The translations under genes were made by a program, and so were the position numbers. A stretch of 64,000 bases of DNA from contig NCSJ02000210.1 in the NCBI GenBank assembly GCA_002812745.2, forward strand, positions 1 to 64,000, in the 5' to 3' direction. Positions 22,135 to 34,203 of the stretch are shown one piece after another. Below the pieces are notes generated by a model. It saw only the letters and a program-made list of their open reading frames with translations. It was not told the origin of the DNA and ran no database searches. Position 1 is the stretch's first letter. Every line of letters begins with the position of its first letter. Source of the stretch: Scytalidium lignicola (Eukaryota; Ascomycota; Leotiomycetes).

Positions 22135-24092
22135 TTAATAAACATAGCGGAAGTTGGGGTTCTCCTTGTCAGTCTTGTTATCCCACAACTCCTCACTGGC
22201 GCCGGGGAGCTCGGTCGTGGCGAGCTGCTTCTTATCCTTCTGCTTGTTGGCCCAGATGTAGTAAACGAACAGAGCCATGGACATGACAGCTCCTCCAGCT
22301 TGGGTGGCCATGACGGCAATCTTGGCTGGGCGGTAGTCGGGGGCGTCTTTGGCCTGGAAGGTTTGTGGACCGATGATGTTGCCGATGGAAAAGCTACCGG
22401 CAATGAGCGCAGCAGCGACAGTTCGCTTGGTGTGGCCGGCGACGTTGGACATGGTCCATTGGTAGATAACGGTCAGCGTGCCGGTGATGGCGTTGACCAA
22501 GTAGACACCAGCAAGCAGACCAGCACGGTGGTCCTTGGGAAGGAAGGACATCAAGCCACCTCCAATCATACCTGGAACGCAACAGAATGCCAACCAGGCC
22601 CATCGATTCTCGGTGTGACGGACGCCATAACCAACGGCCAAGGCGGCGATGATGGAGACGGCACCGCTAGGCATGTTAAGAAGGGCAGTGCGGTAAGAGC
22701 TGAAACCCATGCCCTGGATGAGAGTGGCGGAATAGGTAGTGACGACACCACTGGATACAGAGATCTATTTTGGCGAACACATATCACGTTAGTTGATATG
22801 CCTCGGAAATAGTGGATAAAGCACAAGGGGGGGGAGGTAGAGGGGGAGAAAGATGCGTGTGTGGATCAAAAATACTTACGCAGACAGTGCAAATGGTCAT
22901 GAACCACAGCTGGATATCAGTGACGGCTTCCCAGATGTGAGACCACTTGAAATGACCATTGTGAATACCCGTCTGGTTCTCAGCGACGTGCTTCAAGAGA
23001 GCTGACTTCTCGGTCTCGGTGAGGAAACCAGCCTTCATGGGCGAATCAGGCAAGATAAAGAAGCAGGCAATACCGATCAAGGAGGTAGAGCAGCCGATGA
23101 AGACGAACATAGCCTGCCATGACTTGAAGGAGGTATTGTGAACGTGCTGGAAGGCGAAGGAGGTGAGACCACCGAGGACCTGACCAACACCGAGACCGCA
23201 GTACCAGATGGAGAAACGCGGAGCCTGCTCCTTCTTGTTGTAGTACTGACTGCTGATGAGCATGAGGCTAGGCGCAATGGCAGCTTCGAAGATACCGAGG
23301 AAGATACGAGAGGCTATGAGGGAGTGGTAGTTGAAGGCACCGGCACCAGCAGCGCAGCAGACGCCCCAGAGGGTGACATTGACGCCGAGCCACTTTCCGG
23401 GAGGAACTTTCTGAAGGATATAACCTGTTCACAGAAATTAAAAGTTAGCAACAAAACCAAAAAAGGATCTACACATATATATGTCTGTATTGTATCTAGA
23501 GGCGCATATTGTCTGTGTGTTTTGTGTGCGTCTGTGTGTGTGCATTTGTCCAAGCGCAAACCCGTCGGGCCGCACGCCAGCATTGGGGAAGGGAGAACCA
23601 ACCAGTTGGGACTTCAGCGACGAGCAATGCGATGAAGAAAGCGGATCCCACGTTGGAGAAATCATTCTTGGTGAGCTTCAGGTCTTTATTGATGCCCATG
23701 ACGGCGGCATACTGCAGTTTGGATGAGAGTTAGGGACGGTTATTTATCTTGTAGTTTTTTTTCATGTACAGTACATCCACACCACTTTGGCGATGCGGTG
23801 TTTTTCAGGAACGAGGAAGAGGAATTGGACATACGTTGATGACGACCTTGTCGACGAATTGCAGGACGTAGCACATGAACATGATGGGGATGATGTGCCA
23901 GTCAATCTTGCGGCGCAATGCCTTCAGATTGATCTGGTCTGTCTCGGCATCCGTGTGGGAATTGAGGTACCGGTAGGCATCGTCGAGATCGCGCTCATCG
24001 TGAGTCTGGTTGTCGACGGGCGATGCGGTGCTGTTGATGGACTCGACCTTCTCACTGGGCGAGGCCGCGACTTTCTCGTTGGATTCAGCCAT
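22135..24092 (-). CDS. MFS permease, Dal5/allantoate-type family
   Basis: Four exons form one continuous protein of about 510 residues. The start ATG at 24092 (MAESNEKVAASPSEK) precedes a hydrophilic leader, IDWHIIPIMFMCYVLQFVDK for TM1, and IFLGIFEAAIAPSLMLISSQYY for TM4, the strongest Dal5-family signature. The end DKENPNFRYVY is the family C-terminus and closely matches that of the permease at 1.3-3.1 kb. The second intron (23425-23602, 178 nt) is unusually long for this window and contains a GT microsatellite. The substrate is unknown: organic anions, vitamins or dipeptides in the family. The gene stands alone with no adjacent catabolic enzymes. Confidence 0.92.
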
Positions 24093-27000
24093 TGCGATTG
24101 CGATTGGGGGTGAGGAAGCTGTAATTTAGAAGTTGAAGAGGCTGAAGAGGGCACGGGCGGGTGCAGCAGCAACAGCAGGAAATTGGCCAATTTGAGGGAG
24201 AACACTCTCTCATACAACAACAACAACGCACACTACACAAGTGGTTCAGAAAATAACCACTCAGCGAATCCCTCCGGGTTTTGATTGAAGTCGAGGGAAT
24301 ACAGAAAGAAGAAAAGAAGGAACAGGCCGGGGAGGAGGAGAATTAAATGGAGGGGAGGCAAATGAGGGCCATCGACGGGGTGAACCGCGTGGCACCCCAG
24401 CCCTAGCCAGCTTATCAGCGCCGGGACAAGCCTCTTGTTGCCCTGGAGCAAGTGTTCTGGATGGTCGTGTTTACTGGTGGTTGCTACACTTTAGATTCTT
24501 CAATGGTAAGCCCGTTGCAACCCTCCTCCGCCCTGCCCCCGTCGCTATTTTACCTTTCTTACTTTTATGGTTCTCTTCTCTACCCGTGTGTACGGCACTG
24601 CATCCAACCATCATCAACCGGTTAGCGTTTAGCATGGAGTTAGCATTGACCATTGACAAAACTCCACCTGCAAGCGACGGTTCTTGGCCTTGGGATCCAA
24701 TATTAGTCGCATCCTTGTTTGTACGTTGTAGGCGAGCAGCTCTTGTGAGCTTCATTGGGGGTGTATTATTGGTTCGAAATTGTTACCGTAGGTTATTAGT
24801 TATGAAGCTACTTCAATCTCTTGCATTGGTGCCGAAAGTTACCTTCTGCTATGGTCCGCTATGGATCTGTCCTTGTTTCCACTCTACTTACTTACCTTAA
24901 CTCTGTCTTAGGTTTTGCTGGGACAGGCCATGTTTACTGTCCGTAACTAACTACAGTACTACACTGTAAGACGTGCTAAACCGGCAGTAGGATAAGTCAA
25001 TATGGAATACAGTATCGGTACAGTACAATGGGCTTGTTATCACTTGGTATCACCATTATTGTTTGTAAAAACTACAACTCCAACTACCAGTTACCTAACT
25101 CCGTACGGCTCAAGCCATCCACGGTAACAACCTTCAAGTCGCATGGCTGTCGGTCAAGCATTGTCGAATCAGCATCGCGAGCCTTCCACCCTCTCTCTTC
25201 TCGGCGCCGCCACCAAAGGCAGTTTCAATCGCCCTGGATTGGAAGTGTTGGACCATGAGAAATGCCATGCTTTCGACCAGGCCCCCAGCGTCCCACGAGG
25301 ATGGTACTGTACTGTATCGACGAACGGCGCTTCGGTTCTAGAACAAAATCCGACAGGTCCTTGTTTCTTTGCTTTTTCGAAGCCCTGTTTTGTCTTCTAC
25401 CGGCATATGGGGCCATAAGCCATGCGACTATAGGTGGTAACCTACTACATTCACGCATGTTGCCCGTGGGCGTTGGAACAGTAGGCGACCGTCGGAGCGC
25501 GGGCCCATACAGAGCCCAGTTGCGTCTACCAAAGGCGTTTTCCAGGCGTCCAACGTCGCATGCGGGTAATGTGAAGACACATTCCGCGGGAGGAGAAGAG
25601 GCGTGGGGATATGCTCTCTTACTTTACGAGTTTTGGTAAAAGATATGGAGAACTTAATGGCACATGGTGCATGTATGCGACGCATTTCTGCAGGCCATAG
25701 CTTTGTGTAACATGTACAGTACATCAATATAGAAGACCATTGTCGTGATAGAGTAGCATGGTGTACTGATACAGCATACTGCTCGTAATCTCCTGTACTA
25801 CAGCTGTACTGGGTACAAGTACTCCTCCGACCGACCCGTACCCACATCACCAAGACACTTACTCAGTCGGAGAACCAGTTCGGGGTCAACCGTTCGGCGC
25901 AAACGACAGCCACCCGGCACAAGACACTGGAGACACTGGAGACACCCGTTCACAGCGGGACTTTGGTGTTTCCTTTAAAAAAACCCCCAATCCACTCTTT
26001 CTCCGCCGGGCCCTCTTCCCTTCCCCGCCCCCCTCTGGCCATTGCCAGCCAACGGGAGTCGGAGATGCCTTTCGGAGCTACCTTCTTTTTTCCTATCTTA
26101 GCCAGCTTGGCAAGGGGCCGGTAGCCGGAGATTGTTCGCAATCATCGACAGCTGGAACAGGAGTGGAAAATATATGGAAACAGAGACTGTGCAAAAGACG
26201 AACTTGGCGCGATGTGACCCTTACATGCAAGTCGTGAGTTTGCGTCCAAGTGCCTCCAGGGTCCTTCTCTAGCGTAACCCAAGCACACCCTCAGGGCTTC
26301 AATGGTCACACAGCACTTAATTATGCCACCTTCCTAGGGGATCACAAGCCGGAACAAGGCGATGAACCGAACCTTGCTTGCAACAGGATTTCACCTCAAA
26401 AGACTGGATGGATGGCCCTTTTCGTGCGGCCGCTCTGAACGCCTCTTCATGCTGCTGTCTCTAAGTCGGTTGCATTGCAGTTTTTTTGGCTTGGCTCTGC
26501 CGTGAACAAAGGGGATTGTTGTTTTGCGCCATTTTCTTCAATAATTATCCAGGTGGCTCTTCCCCCCCAAAAAANGAACTTCCATTACCGGTACAGTAAT
26601 TGTTGGAACTTACCATATAGCCACTTCGCTTGCCCTTGGGAGACCAGAAGAGATCATGTCGCACAAAAGATCTACATGTCCGGTTACTGGGACGAGGACA
26701 CACACTCAGCGGCCATCGAGATTGTGCCGGAGATTGCTGACCAACCAGATGATCGTAGCCAGGAACACAACATGAGATTCGACCGGGAAGAGTAGATTTG
26801 CCCTCGGAAGCAAGATCCAGGATGACAAGGAGGGAATCTCGCTTGAGTCTTATTCCATAGTGCTGATATCTATGCAGGCTAAAGGCACCAGTTGGGAACT
26901 TATGTTAGCTATTTGCTGTCTCCTGCCTTTTCTAATTTGCTCGATTGAGGCTCGTGATATTCAATAGTACGGTATTCCAGCTTTTGCTCGATTGATTGCT

Positions 27001-28103
27001 CGCTTGCCCATGCAGTTGCCTGCAGTGCAACCACCCTCCTCAACCCCCCTTATCGATCAAGGTGTGCCAAAATAACTCCCGGTTAGCAAGAAACAGAAGC
27101 GCAAGAAAGAGAAAAAAAGCCACCTAACAGCCACGGCGCAGGGTCATATCTATCCCTTGATACACATATGAATCAGCACAAATCACAACTTAATTTCTCC
27201 TATACCTAATCCAGTCATCCCAGTTGCCCCAAACGTCGTCCGGAAGATGACAACCAAGCGAATGGCATCCTCAACTCGGGGTTTCCCTCGTACTCTCGTG
27301 CCACTTCAAAGGCCCACCTCTTGGAAGCGGCCGTTCCCGGCTTCTTGGGTCCCTTGAAGCCATGGAGGCTTTTTCTGTCACTTTAGCATAGATCTTAAAT
27401 TTTGCTGTGCCATGTTCGCTGGAAGCGAAGGGGGTGGGTGGTTGGCAGTGTGCAGTACCTTCCTACCGGAATTCGTATGACCAGATACACGCAAAAAAGG
27501 ATTTCAATTTTACCTTGTGCGTAGGCTTATGCATAGATAAACGAACCAACAAGCAAGGGCCGTTTATTTTTTACTGTACCGTACCGGTACTGTACTGTAA
27601 GGAAGGTGGTTTTTTTATTTTAAACATAGGCAAGGGGAGAGAAAGCCACAGACACCCCTATAGCGTATCAAAGGATCTCCAGGGGGATCAATCAACCTCG
27701 GAACTCCTAACTTAAAAAAAAACACACACAGTATATACTACGACTTAAAAGGAGTATTCTGATCGTCTCTCTCTCCTTCGCTTTTCGGATTCCTCGAGGT
27801 TTACCCGTATGTTATGCTACCGTCCTTCCCATTTTTTTGAACATCATCCTTGTTGGTTCCGGAAGATCAGCGTCAGCACACACTTTATCCTTTATCTGGG
27901 GGAATGTGATGATCACATCCCACTATCTTCTCCATTCCTTTGAGATTTAGAACGGCCAATACGACACCTTTTTTATACTTGTGGTTTTCACCCGCCCTCT
28001 CGAACCTTTCGACACATTCGTTGCTTTTTTGGGGGCTTCCTCCCGCCCAGCGTTTGAATCGACCTTTAGCTGCCAACTGCGCGGCTACTTGCCATTCTCA
28101 ATA
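24093..28103. other. 4 kb gene-free interval rich in GTAC palindromes
   Basis: No ORF shows family features. The interval carries repeated TACTGTAC/GTACAGTAC words (for example 25712-25724, 25794-25815 and 27571-27600), a short AGACACTGG tandem at about 25922-25945, one N at 26575, and a pyrimidine-rich leader from about 27765 up to the next gene. It is probably the long promoter and 5' leader of the SAT4-like gene plus spacer. Confidence 0.5.
27571..27600. repeat. Imperfect 30 bp palindrome of GTAC words centred on ACCGGT
   Basis: By eye 26 of 30 positions match the reverse complement. It is built from overlapping TACTGTAC, CGTACCGGTAC and TACTGTA words. Role unknown. Confidence 0.5.
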
Positions 28104-29609
28104 ATGTGGGTTCACAATGGCAGTCCAGAGCTCGACGCCAAGTCGCAGTATGTGAAGATCATGGCCGTGTCGATTGTCCTGACGGTGATCATGTCTATCA
28201 TCGTGGCACTGCGGTTTTATGTTCGTGGTATTATGTTGAGAGCCATTGGTCCCGATGATTGGGTTATTCTTTTCGGTGCAGTAAGCAGGATATTCCCCGT
28301 GGTCGTCGTCTTTTCGTCTCCAAAGAAAATTTGAGACATGAGAAAAGCAAAGAAAACGTTGTGGCTGACCCAATTGTAATCTACATCTAGGCTTGTAGCA
28401 TTGCATACAATGGACTTTGTATTGGACGTAAGTGGACTTGCTGTTTGGAAATCTTTTTAGAAGCATTGTGCAAAACTAACATGGTGCAACTACAGAGACA
28501 AAATGGGGACTTGGTCTTACTATCATTCAAAGACCACATGCAGACCTTGATTCATTTTCAGTCGTACGTTTTGCCTACAATCGCTGCACAAGCACTTTCA
28601 ACACAAAAAAAAAAGGAAAATATCTTTTAACTCAAGTTCCTATAGCTCAACTATTCTGGCAAGCCGATTTACATCGCCGGTATCTTAGCCTTCAAGGTCT
28701 CCCTTTGCCTATCCTATCTCCGCATCATCACCACCGCGACTCGCAACTACAGACGGATAGTCTGGCTCGTCCTTATCACCTGCATTGCTGGACACCTGGG
28801 TGGTATTCTCGTGCTTATCTTCCTCTGCAGTCCCGTCGAGAAGTCATGGAAGCCTCTGATTGCCGGAACCTGCATCCCCAATGCCAACTCCGTCTATGGC
28901 CTCGGTGCCGTGTCCATCTTCTACGATATCATCATTCTGATCTTACCGATTCCTATGCTTTTGAGCTTACAGATCAATACGAGGAAGCGGATTGGTCTCG
29001 TGGGGATCTTCTGCTTGGGTGTATTCACGACGTTTTGCTCCATTATGCGATTGGCACAGATCAAGTCTATTTTGGCTACGGGTGATCAAACTGGTTTGGT
29101 TTTGTGGGCAACGATTGAGATGAATGTCGGAGTAAGCTATTCCCCTAACATCTACACAACTACAACCCTAAAAGACTTTTTACTAATCATAAAATTCACT
29201 TCTTTTCTTTTAACAGAACTCCCTAACTTGTCTCCCTACCCTCATGCCAATCATAAAGTACTACCGCGAGAAGCATAGCTCCGGCGGCCGAGGAGCCTAC
29301 GATCTGGGCGACAGCCACGGCAACCGTCTGGGCTACCTCAAGAGCGGAACTCGTACCAACGTCACGACCAAAGACAACACTCCAGGCTGGAAAGATCGCG
29401 ATAGCATTGACAACAGCAGCCAGAAGCAGATTCTCGGCTTGGACAGCGCCCTGCATTCATCCAGTTCCAACGAGAACCTGGAGGGCGGGCGGGCCAATGG
29501 GAAAGGGGGTACCCGGGGCATCACGACCACCACCGAAGTCAGGGTCGAGGTTAGCAACGCCTCGGATGAGGCGGAGCAGCAACCGGGCAATAAGAATTTC
29601 AAGTGGTGA
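28104..29609 (+). CDS. SAT4/rhodopsin-like seven-transmembrane integral membrane protein
   Basis: At least five exons. The ATG at 28104 (MWVHNGSPELDAKSQ) opens into TM1. The conserved IGPDDWVILFGA, CSIAYNGLCIG, TKWGLG, LNYSGKPIYIAGILAFKVSLCLSYLRI and GTCIPNANSVYGLGAVSIFYDIIILILPIPML blocks are the signature of the fungal SAT4/rhodopsin_fungal domain, found in PTH11-related and satratoxin-cluster membrane proteins. Splice junctions are inferred from short introns after FGA, CIG, DSFSV and EMNVG. The C-terminal about 120 residues after PIIKYYREKHSS are a hydrophilic Ser/Gly/Asn tail, probably cytosolic. Proposed roles in the family include surface or host sensing; none is proven here. The frame appears intact, with an unusually long upstream non-coding region. 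Confidence 0.85.
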
Positions 29610-32523
29610 AAAAGTTGAAAAGCAAAAAAANGATTAATGGGTTCCTGCAGAAATGCAAAAACGTGGCTTTTGCGCCTTTTTTTACTCCCCTGTTTTGGTT
29701 ACCGTCTTTTTTCCCTGTCTGTCTCTTTGTTGTGCCTTACTGTATTGTTTTTGGTTTGAAAGGGTTTTGTGGCTTGAAGGTGTTACTGGGGGCGGAGGCT
29801 TGAAGGGGGGAGACATACCTTCTCCCCTTCCCTTGCTGCATAGACTTGCCGGGTTTTTAACGAGATACATCCTGTCCTGTATGTCCTATGTTTTTTTNCT
29901 TCATCTCTTTTTATTAGAGCATCATATGTCTTTCAAGGGGTTGCTTATGTGATATGGATGTGGATGTGGATAATGGATGTGGGCTCGGCTGTGCACTTTC
30001 GAGTACGCCACCCACCTATATTGTATGTATATTATGATACCTCTAGAGACAGAAAAAAAANGGATCAAGCGATGCCTTTACGGCCAGATTCCATCTTACA
30101 CAATATTTTGGTTTAGCTTTTGCCTTTACCTTTTTTACGGTACGTGTCTCTCTTGACACGGTATCTTTTCTTGGGGTTTTCCCCTTACCTACAGTATATG
30201 CTTAAGCAGTCGGGTCCAGTCTGTGCTCGGATGTCTCTGCCGTATGTATTCCGTACATGTTTTCACTACTAGAAGGTTGATCCGGTAGGATTCCTTCAAA
30301 GGTAGTCCAGTTAAGGCATGTGCTCAACTCCCAAGTTTCCATTTAATCTTCGCCGAGAGCGCCACAATAACGGATTGATGCTACCCCGTAGAGTATTACC
30401 GTAGTTTCATAACCGAGACAAAATGTCTTGGAAGCACCTGCACTAAAGAGCAAGGAAGATTGTGCCGGCTCGGGACCTCGAACCGATGATGAACACAAGA
30501 AAAGAAAGGCCAAGTAACTTAAGTGAAGCACGGGTTCTGAAGAAGAGATAAGCACTATGCTAAAGCAGTAGCTGGTAATCGTTCCTGGGGAGTTCTGGAT
30601 AGTCCAGTTAGCACCCTCAGTAATGGATTCAGTAGTTTGATATTAGTGCTTTTCAGTTATCCACCCAAAGAAGGCTTTTGTACGTTAGTCCCGTGTTCCT
30701 TACCAGTTAGCCTTGAAACTCCCTCGTTGTTTCGCTTTAGTCCATCCTCCATCTTAGCCCTCAAAGTAGGTTCCTACAAGTGCGCGCGGGATTCTGCGAC
30801 AATCCTTCCCCAAGCGATGGATGATGATGACTAGTCCGTGCTAATGAGGGCATTGTAATTGCATTGTATTGTTGGGATTTAATATTTAGACAGCCACTTT
30901 TCTTGGTCCTTCTCCTTCAGGTCTCGTCCGTCGCATATACAAAACAACTCTCCGTCATTATCTTTCTCTGTGACTTCTGGCTTTTCGACACTAGATCAGT
31001 GCTGCTACCTTCTGTGTGATTGCGACTGTGTCTGTGCCTCCACTAGATCAGCGTACTAATGTTAGCTCTGTCTAGTCGTAGGACGGTACTGGGTAGTGAA
31101 AGTGGGCGGAGCCAAGTACATTGGAGAATTTGGTTTCCTTCTCGGGGTCCACTCCACGGCCGCTTGCACCGGATGCTTACGGGTCGCTCTTCCTCAATTG
31201 CTGTTTGGTTCTTGGTGATTACTATGACTAACGTATTGCCTTGTAGCCAAGAAGGGGAAGATGGAAAGGGCCGCGGGACATGGGCGGCGGGTCTCTCTTT
31301 TCCCCTCTGTCTCCTCTCTTCGCGGTCAGACGATAGAACGGGGCGCATTGATAGTGAGGCGATGGGCTACTAGACAGGATTAAGGTAGCCAAATAGCCAA
31401 GGCGGAAGTTATCGCCAGCTTCGAGACCACATAGCGTGTTACATTGAGCTGTTGTGCATAGAACCAAAGCTTGCGGTTGCTTTGAAGCATTTCTCGATTC
31501 CCATGGACCCCGTATTCATATTGAGTTGGGGCAAATCTGAGGAGAAATGTTGGTGGCGCAGATTTCCGAATTCCAGCGCTCTAGGATAAGGCCTGAATAG
31601 CACAAAAATACCGGTAATGGGCTGATGAAGAGGCTACCTATTCTCAACTGCCGCGCGCCCCCAACAGTGGGGGAAAAAGTACCGTCCAGGAACATAATTC
31701 GTGGCACAAATACGGGAGGATGAGAAGGATTTTCTCAGGGAAATGAACGCGCCACCTACCTGCTGCAGTGATCACGGCGTGGTGCTCGCGCGGTACCTCC
31801 CTTGCTTACTGTTACAGTNATGCCCATGTNATNCCCCCAATAAGTAATAGCCCCCCTTTTTCCGATTGCTCGGTTTACTGTACTACGTTGCNCCGGCGTG
31901 CCGGGGCAAAGAGAGCGAAAACCCTTGAGGTGGTTACATTGTTGATTCCAGAGTACGGGTATGCTGTACCGGTAACTATAAAATTCGTATATCAAGCCTA
32001 TGAGAGATCCAAAGACTAGCACGCAGTAAGAAATTGCTTTTCCTCGCGTTCTAACGGCCCCGGTTTTGCCTGACAATTACCCTGCAATGATCTCGAAGAG
32101 TGCTTTGTAGGCTGTAGAGTAACATTTAGAACTGTAAGAAATTGAAGCTATTCACCCTTTGAATTCCAATTCCACTACTGTACTGGTCTCCACATCAAAG
32201 TACAGCAGCCCTGCATTCTTGCAACCTTGGGGACGGTGCTGCTAGCCCATCCAACCCAGCGCCGCAGAGTCGTATCTCGGGCCATCATACGAGAAGAGTT
32301 GGTCCACACTCACCCCATCGTCGAGATGCTCGATCAGACTGCTGAATTCGGTATCGTCTCGTCCTCTCGAGATCAGCAATAAGTTAAACCCGCCAACCGA
32401 AGGCCCTGAGCGGCAGCAAAAAAACTCTCCAATAACCGTACAGCAGAACAAACTGCCCTGCCACCGTGAACGGAGGGAGACACACTCGAGCTACTCAGCC
32501 AGCCTCACCTCACGATCCAAACA
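29610..32523. other. Intergenic, 2.9 kb
   Basis: No gene recognised. Contains Ns at 29631, 29898, 30061, 31819, 31830, 31833 and 31892, most beside homopolymers, so sequence quality is lower here. A GGATGT-type tandem lies near 29952-29985. Confidence 0.5.
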
Positions 32524-32740
32524 ATGTAAGAGCAAAACCCCGTCTCGTTCCTTGTCGTCGTAACTGCCTGTGTATCTTTCCTGCATCCCTTCCTGCCACG
32601 TTTCTTGCACGCCTTTTTCTTGCAGTATGAAAAAGGAAAAAGGAAGAAAGAAAGAAATCCATTTTTGTTTTCCCTGAAAAAATGAAAAACATGTTTGTGC
32701 ACCAACCCTTACCTAACACATATATACCCCGCTCTCCAGG
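32524..32740 (+). promoter_or_regulatory. Intron interrupting the initiator codon; unspliced form reads AUG-UAA
   Basis: In unspliced RNA the same AT is followed by GTAAG, so the ribosome would meet AUG immediately followed by UAA, a minimal start-stop ORF. Only splicing creates the productive start. A CTAAC branch-like sequence is at about 32711-32716. Confidence 0.6.
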
Positions 32741-34203
32741 TCGGCGGATTCAGAAACTCACATCCTCATCATCGGCGCCGGCATCACAGGCCTAACACTG
32801 GCCCAGGCCTTGCGAAAACGCAACCAGGAGAATCCCAGCCTTAAGCCCATCACATACAGCATTTTTGAGCGAGATCCAGATCCTTATGCACGCGGTGCTG
32901 GCTGGGGGCTTACACTGCACTGGGCCCTAGAGCAGTTCTTGGACTGTCTCCCTGAAGATGCGAAAGCACAACTCCCCGGGGCCTGGGTGGATAAGGATTC
33001 ACTTGAGTCTGGCAATCTAGGTAGCTTCAAACTGTTCAATCTGCAAACTGGCGAAAATCCTTTCTTTACGCCCGCAAGCAAGAGCCCGAGGAATCGGTTT
33101 GCACGCGAGAAATTGAGAGAAGCGTTGATGCACAAGTTAGATATCCAGGTGCGTTCAAGAGATCCTTCAAAGCGAATTAGTTAAAAGTAAAACTGATTTT
33201 TTGTCATTACAATGCAGTGGTCCAAGAATCTCACGACAATCGAGCACCCAAGTGAAAACGAGATTGTCGCCATCTTCGAGGATGGCACAACCGCCAAGGG
33301 CAATATGCTCATAGGGTGCGATGGCTCCCGTTCAAACGTCCGACGTATTCTATGTCCAAACAACTACCAGAATAACGTCGTTCCTAACCGTCTGACCGGT
33401 GTCTCTGTCCCTTACTCACCCGAGAAGGTCGCAAGATTTCAAGCGCTGGATCCCTATTTCTTCCAGTGTTGCGACCCTGCTACCAACTCCTTCATGTTCT
33501 TCGGCTTCCTCAAGGTGCCTGGCAAGAAGGAGCAGGAGGCCGCAAATGGTACATTACCAGTGATATCGCAGGTCCTCATCAGCTGGCCTTATCGCCCAGG
33601 CTTCTTGGGACATGATGAGCCAGTTGAGGTCGCTGCTGAACAGAAAGATCGCATCAAGTGGTTGAAGACCATTTCCAAGAACTGGGTAGAGCCGTTCAGA
33701 GAGATTGCGCAGGATATACCAGACGATGCAGAAGCAAAGATTGTCAATTTGGAGGATTGGCCGCCTGTTAAAGGTGCTTGGGACAATGCAGGTGGTAAAG
33801 TGACGTTAATTGGGGATGCAGCTCATGCTATGACAATGTGTAAGTATTTATCCTCTTTTTGTTTCCCATCTTCAATCACCATTCCTTTGTTAAATCCCCC
33901 TGTGATTTGAATTGCAATTGCTAACTGCTGCATGATCAAACATATATAGATCGAGGTGAAGCCGCAAATCACGGAATAGCAGATGTAACAGAACTCCTAC
34001 AACATCTCCTACCAGAGAATCACTCCAACGGAGTGCCATCGTTGAAGGAGAGGATTGATGCTTACGAATCAGGAATGATCGAAAGGGCCAATCCCGCTGT
34101 CTTGAGGTCGCGACAGGCCTGTATGGATGCACATGATTTTAGCAGAGTAGGACCGAACAGTCCTCTTGTTGCCATGCGAATTATTACCGAGACCACAGCA
34201 TGA
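32524..34203 (+). CDS. FAD-dependent monooxygenase (salicylate-hydroxylase-like), start codon split by an intron
   Basis: Four exons give 428 residues. The initiator ATG is assembled from AT at 32524-32525 and G at 32740 across a 214 nt intron (GTAAGA donor, CTCTCCAG acceptor), giving MSADSETHILIIGAG. No other start places a methionine before the Rossmann motif GAGITGLTLAQALRKR. Other introns are 33149-33217 and 33840-33949. Further family motifs are the FERDPDPYARG segment, MLIGCDGSRSNVR, GDAAHAMT for FAD ribityl binding and YRGEAANHGIADVTELLQHL. Family members hydroxylate aromatic or polyketide substrates using NAD(P)H and oxygen. The aldolase and oxygenase-like genes downstream suggest a degradative or biosynthetic role, but they are 2 kb away. 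Confidence 0.9.

Noticed and set aside
30440..30515. Possible tRNA on the minus strand (GGTTCGAGGTCC resembles a B box)
   Set aside because: No A box, and the T-arm and acceptor stems do not pair.
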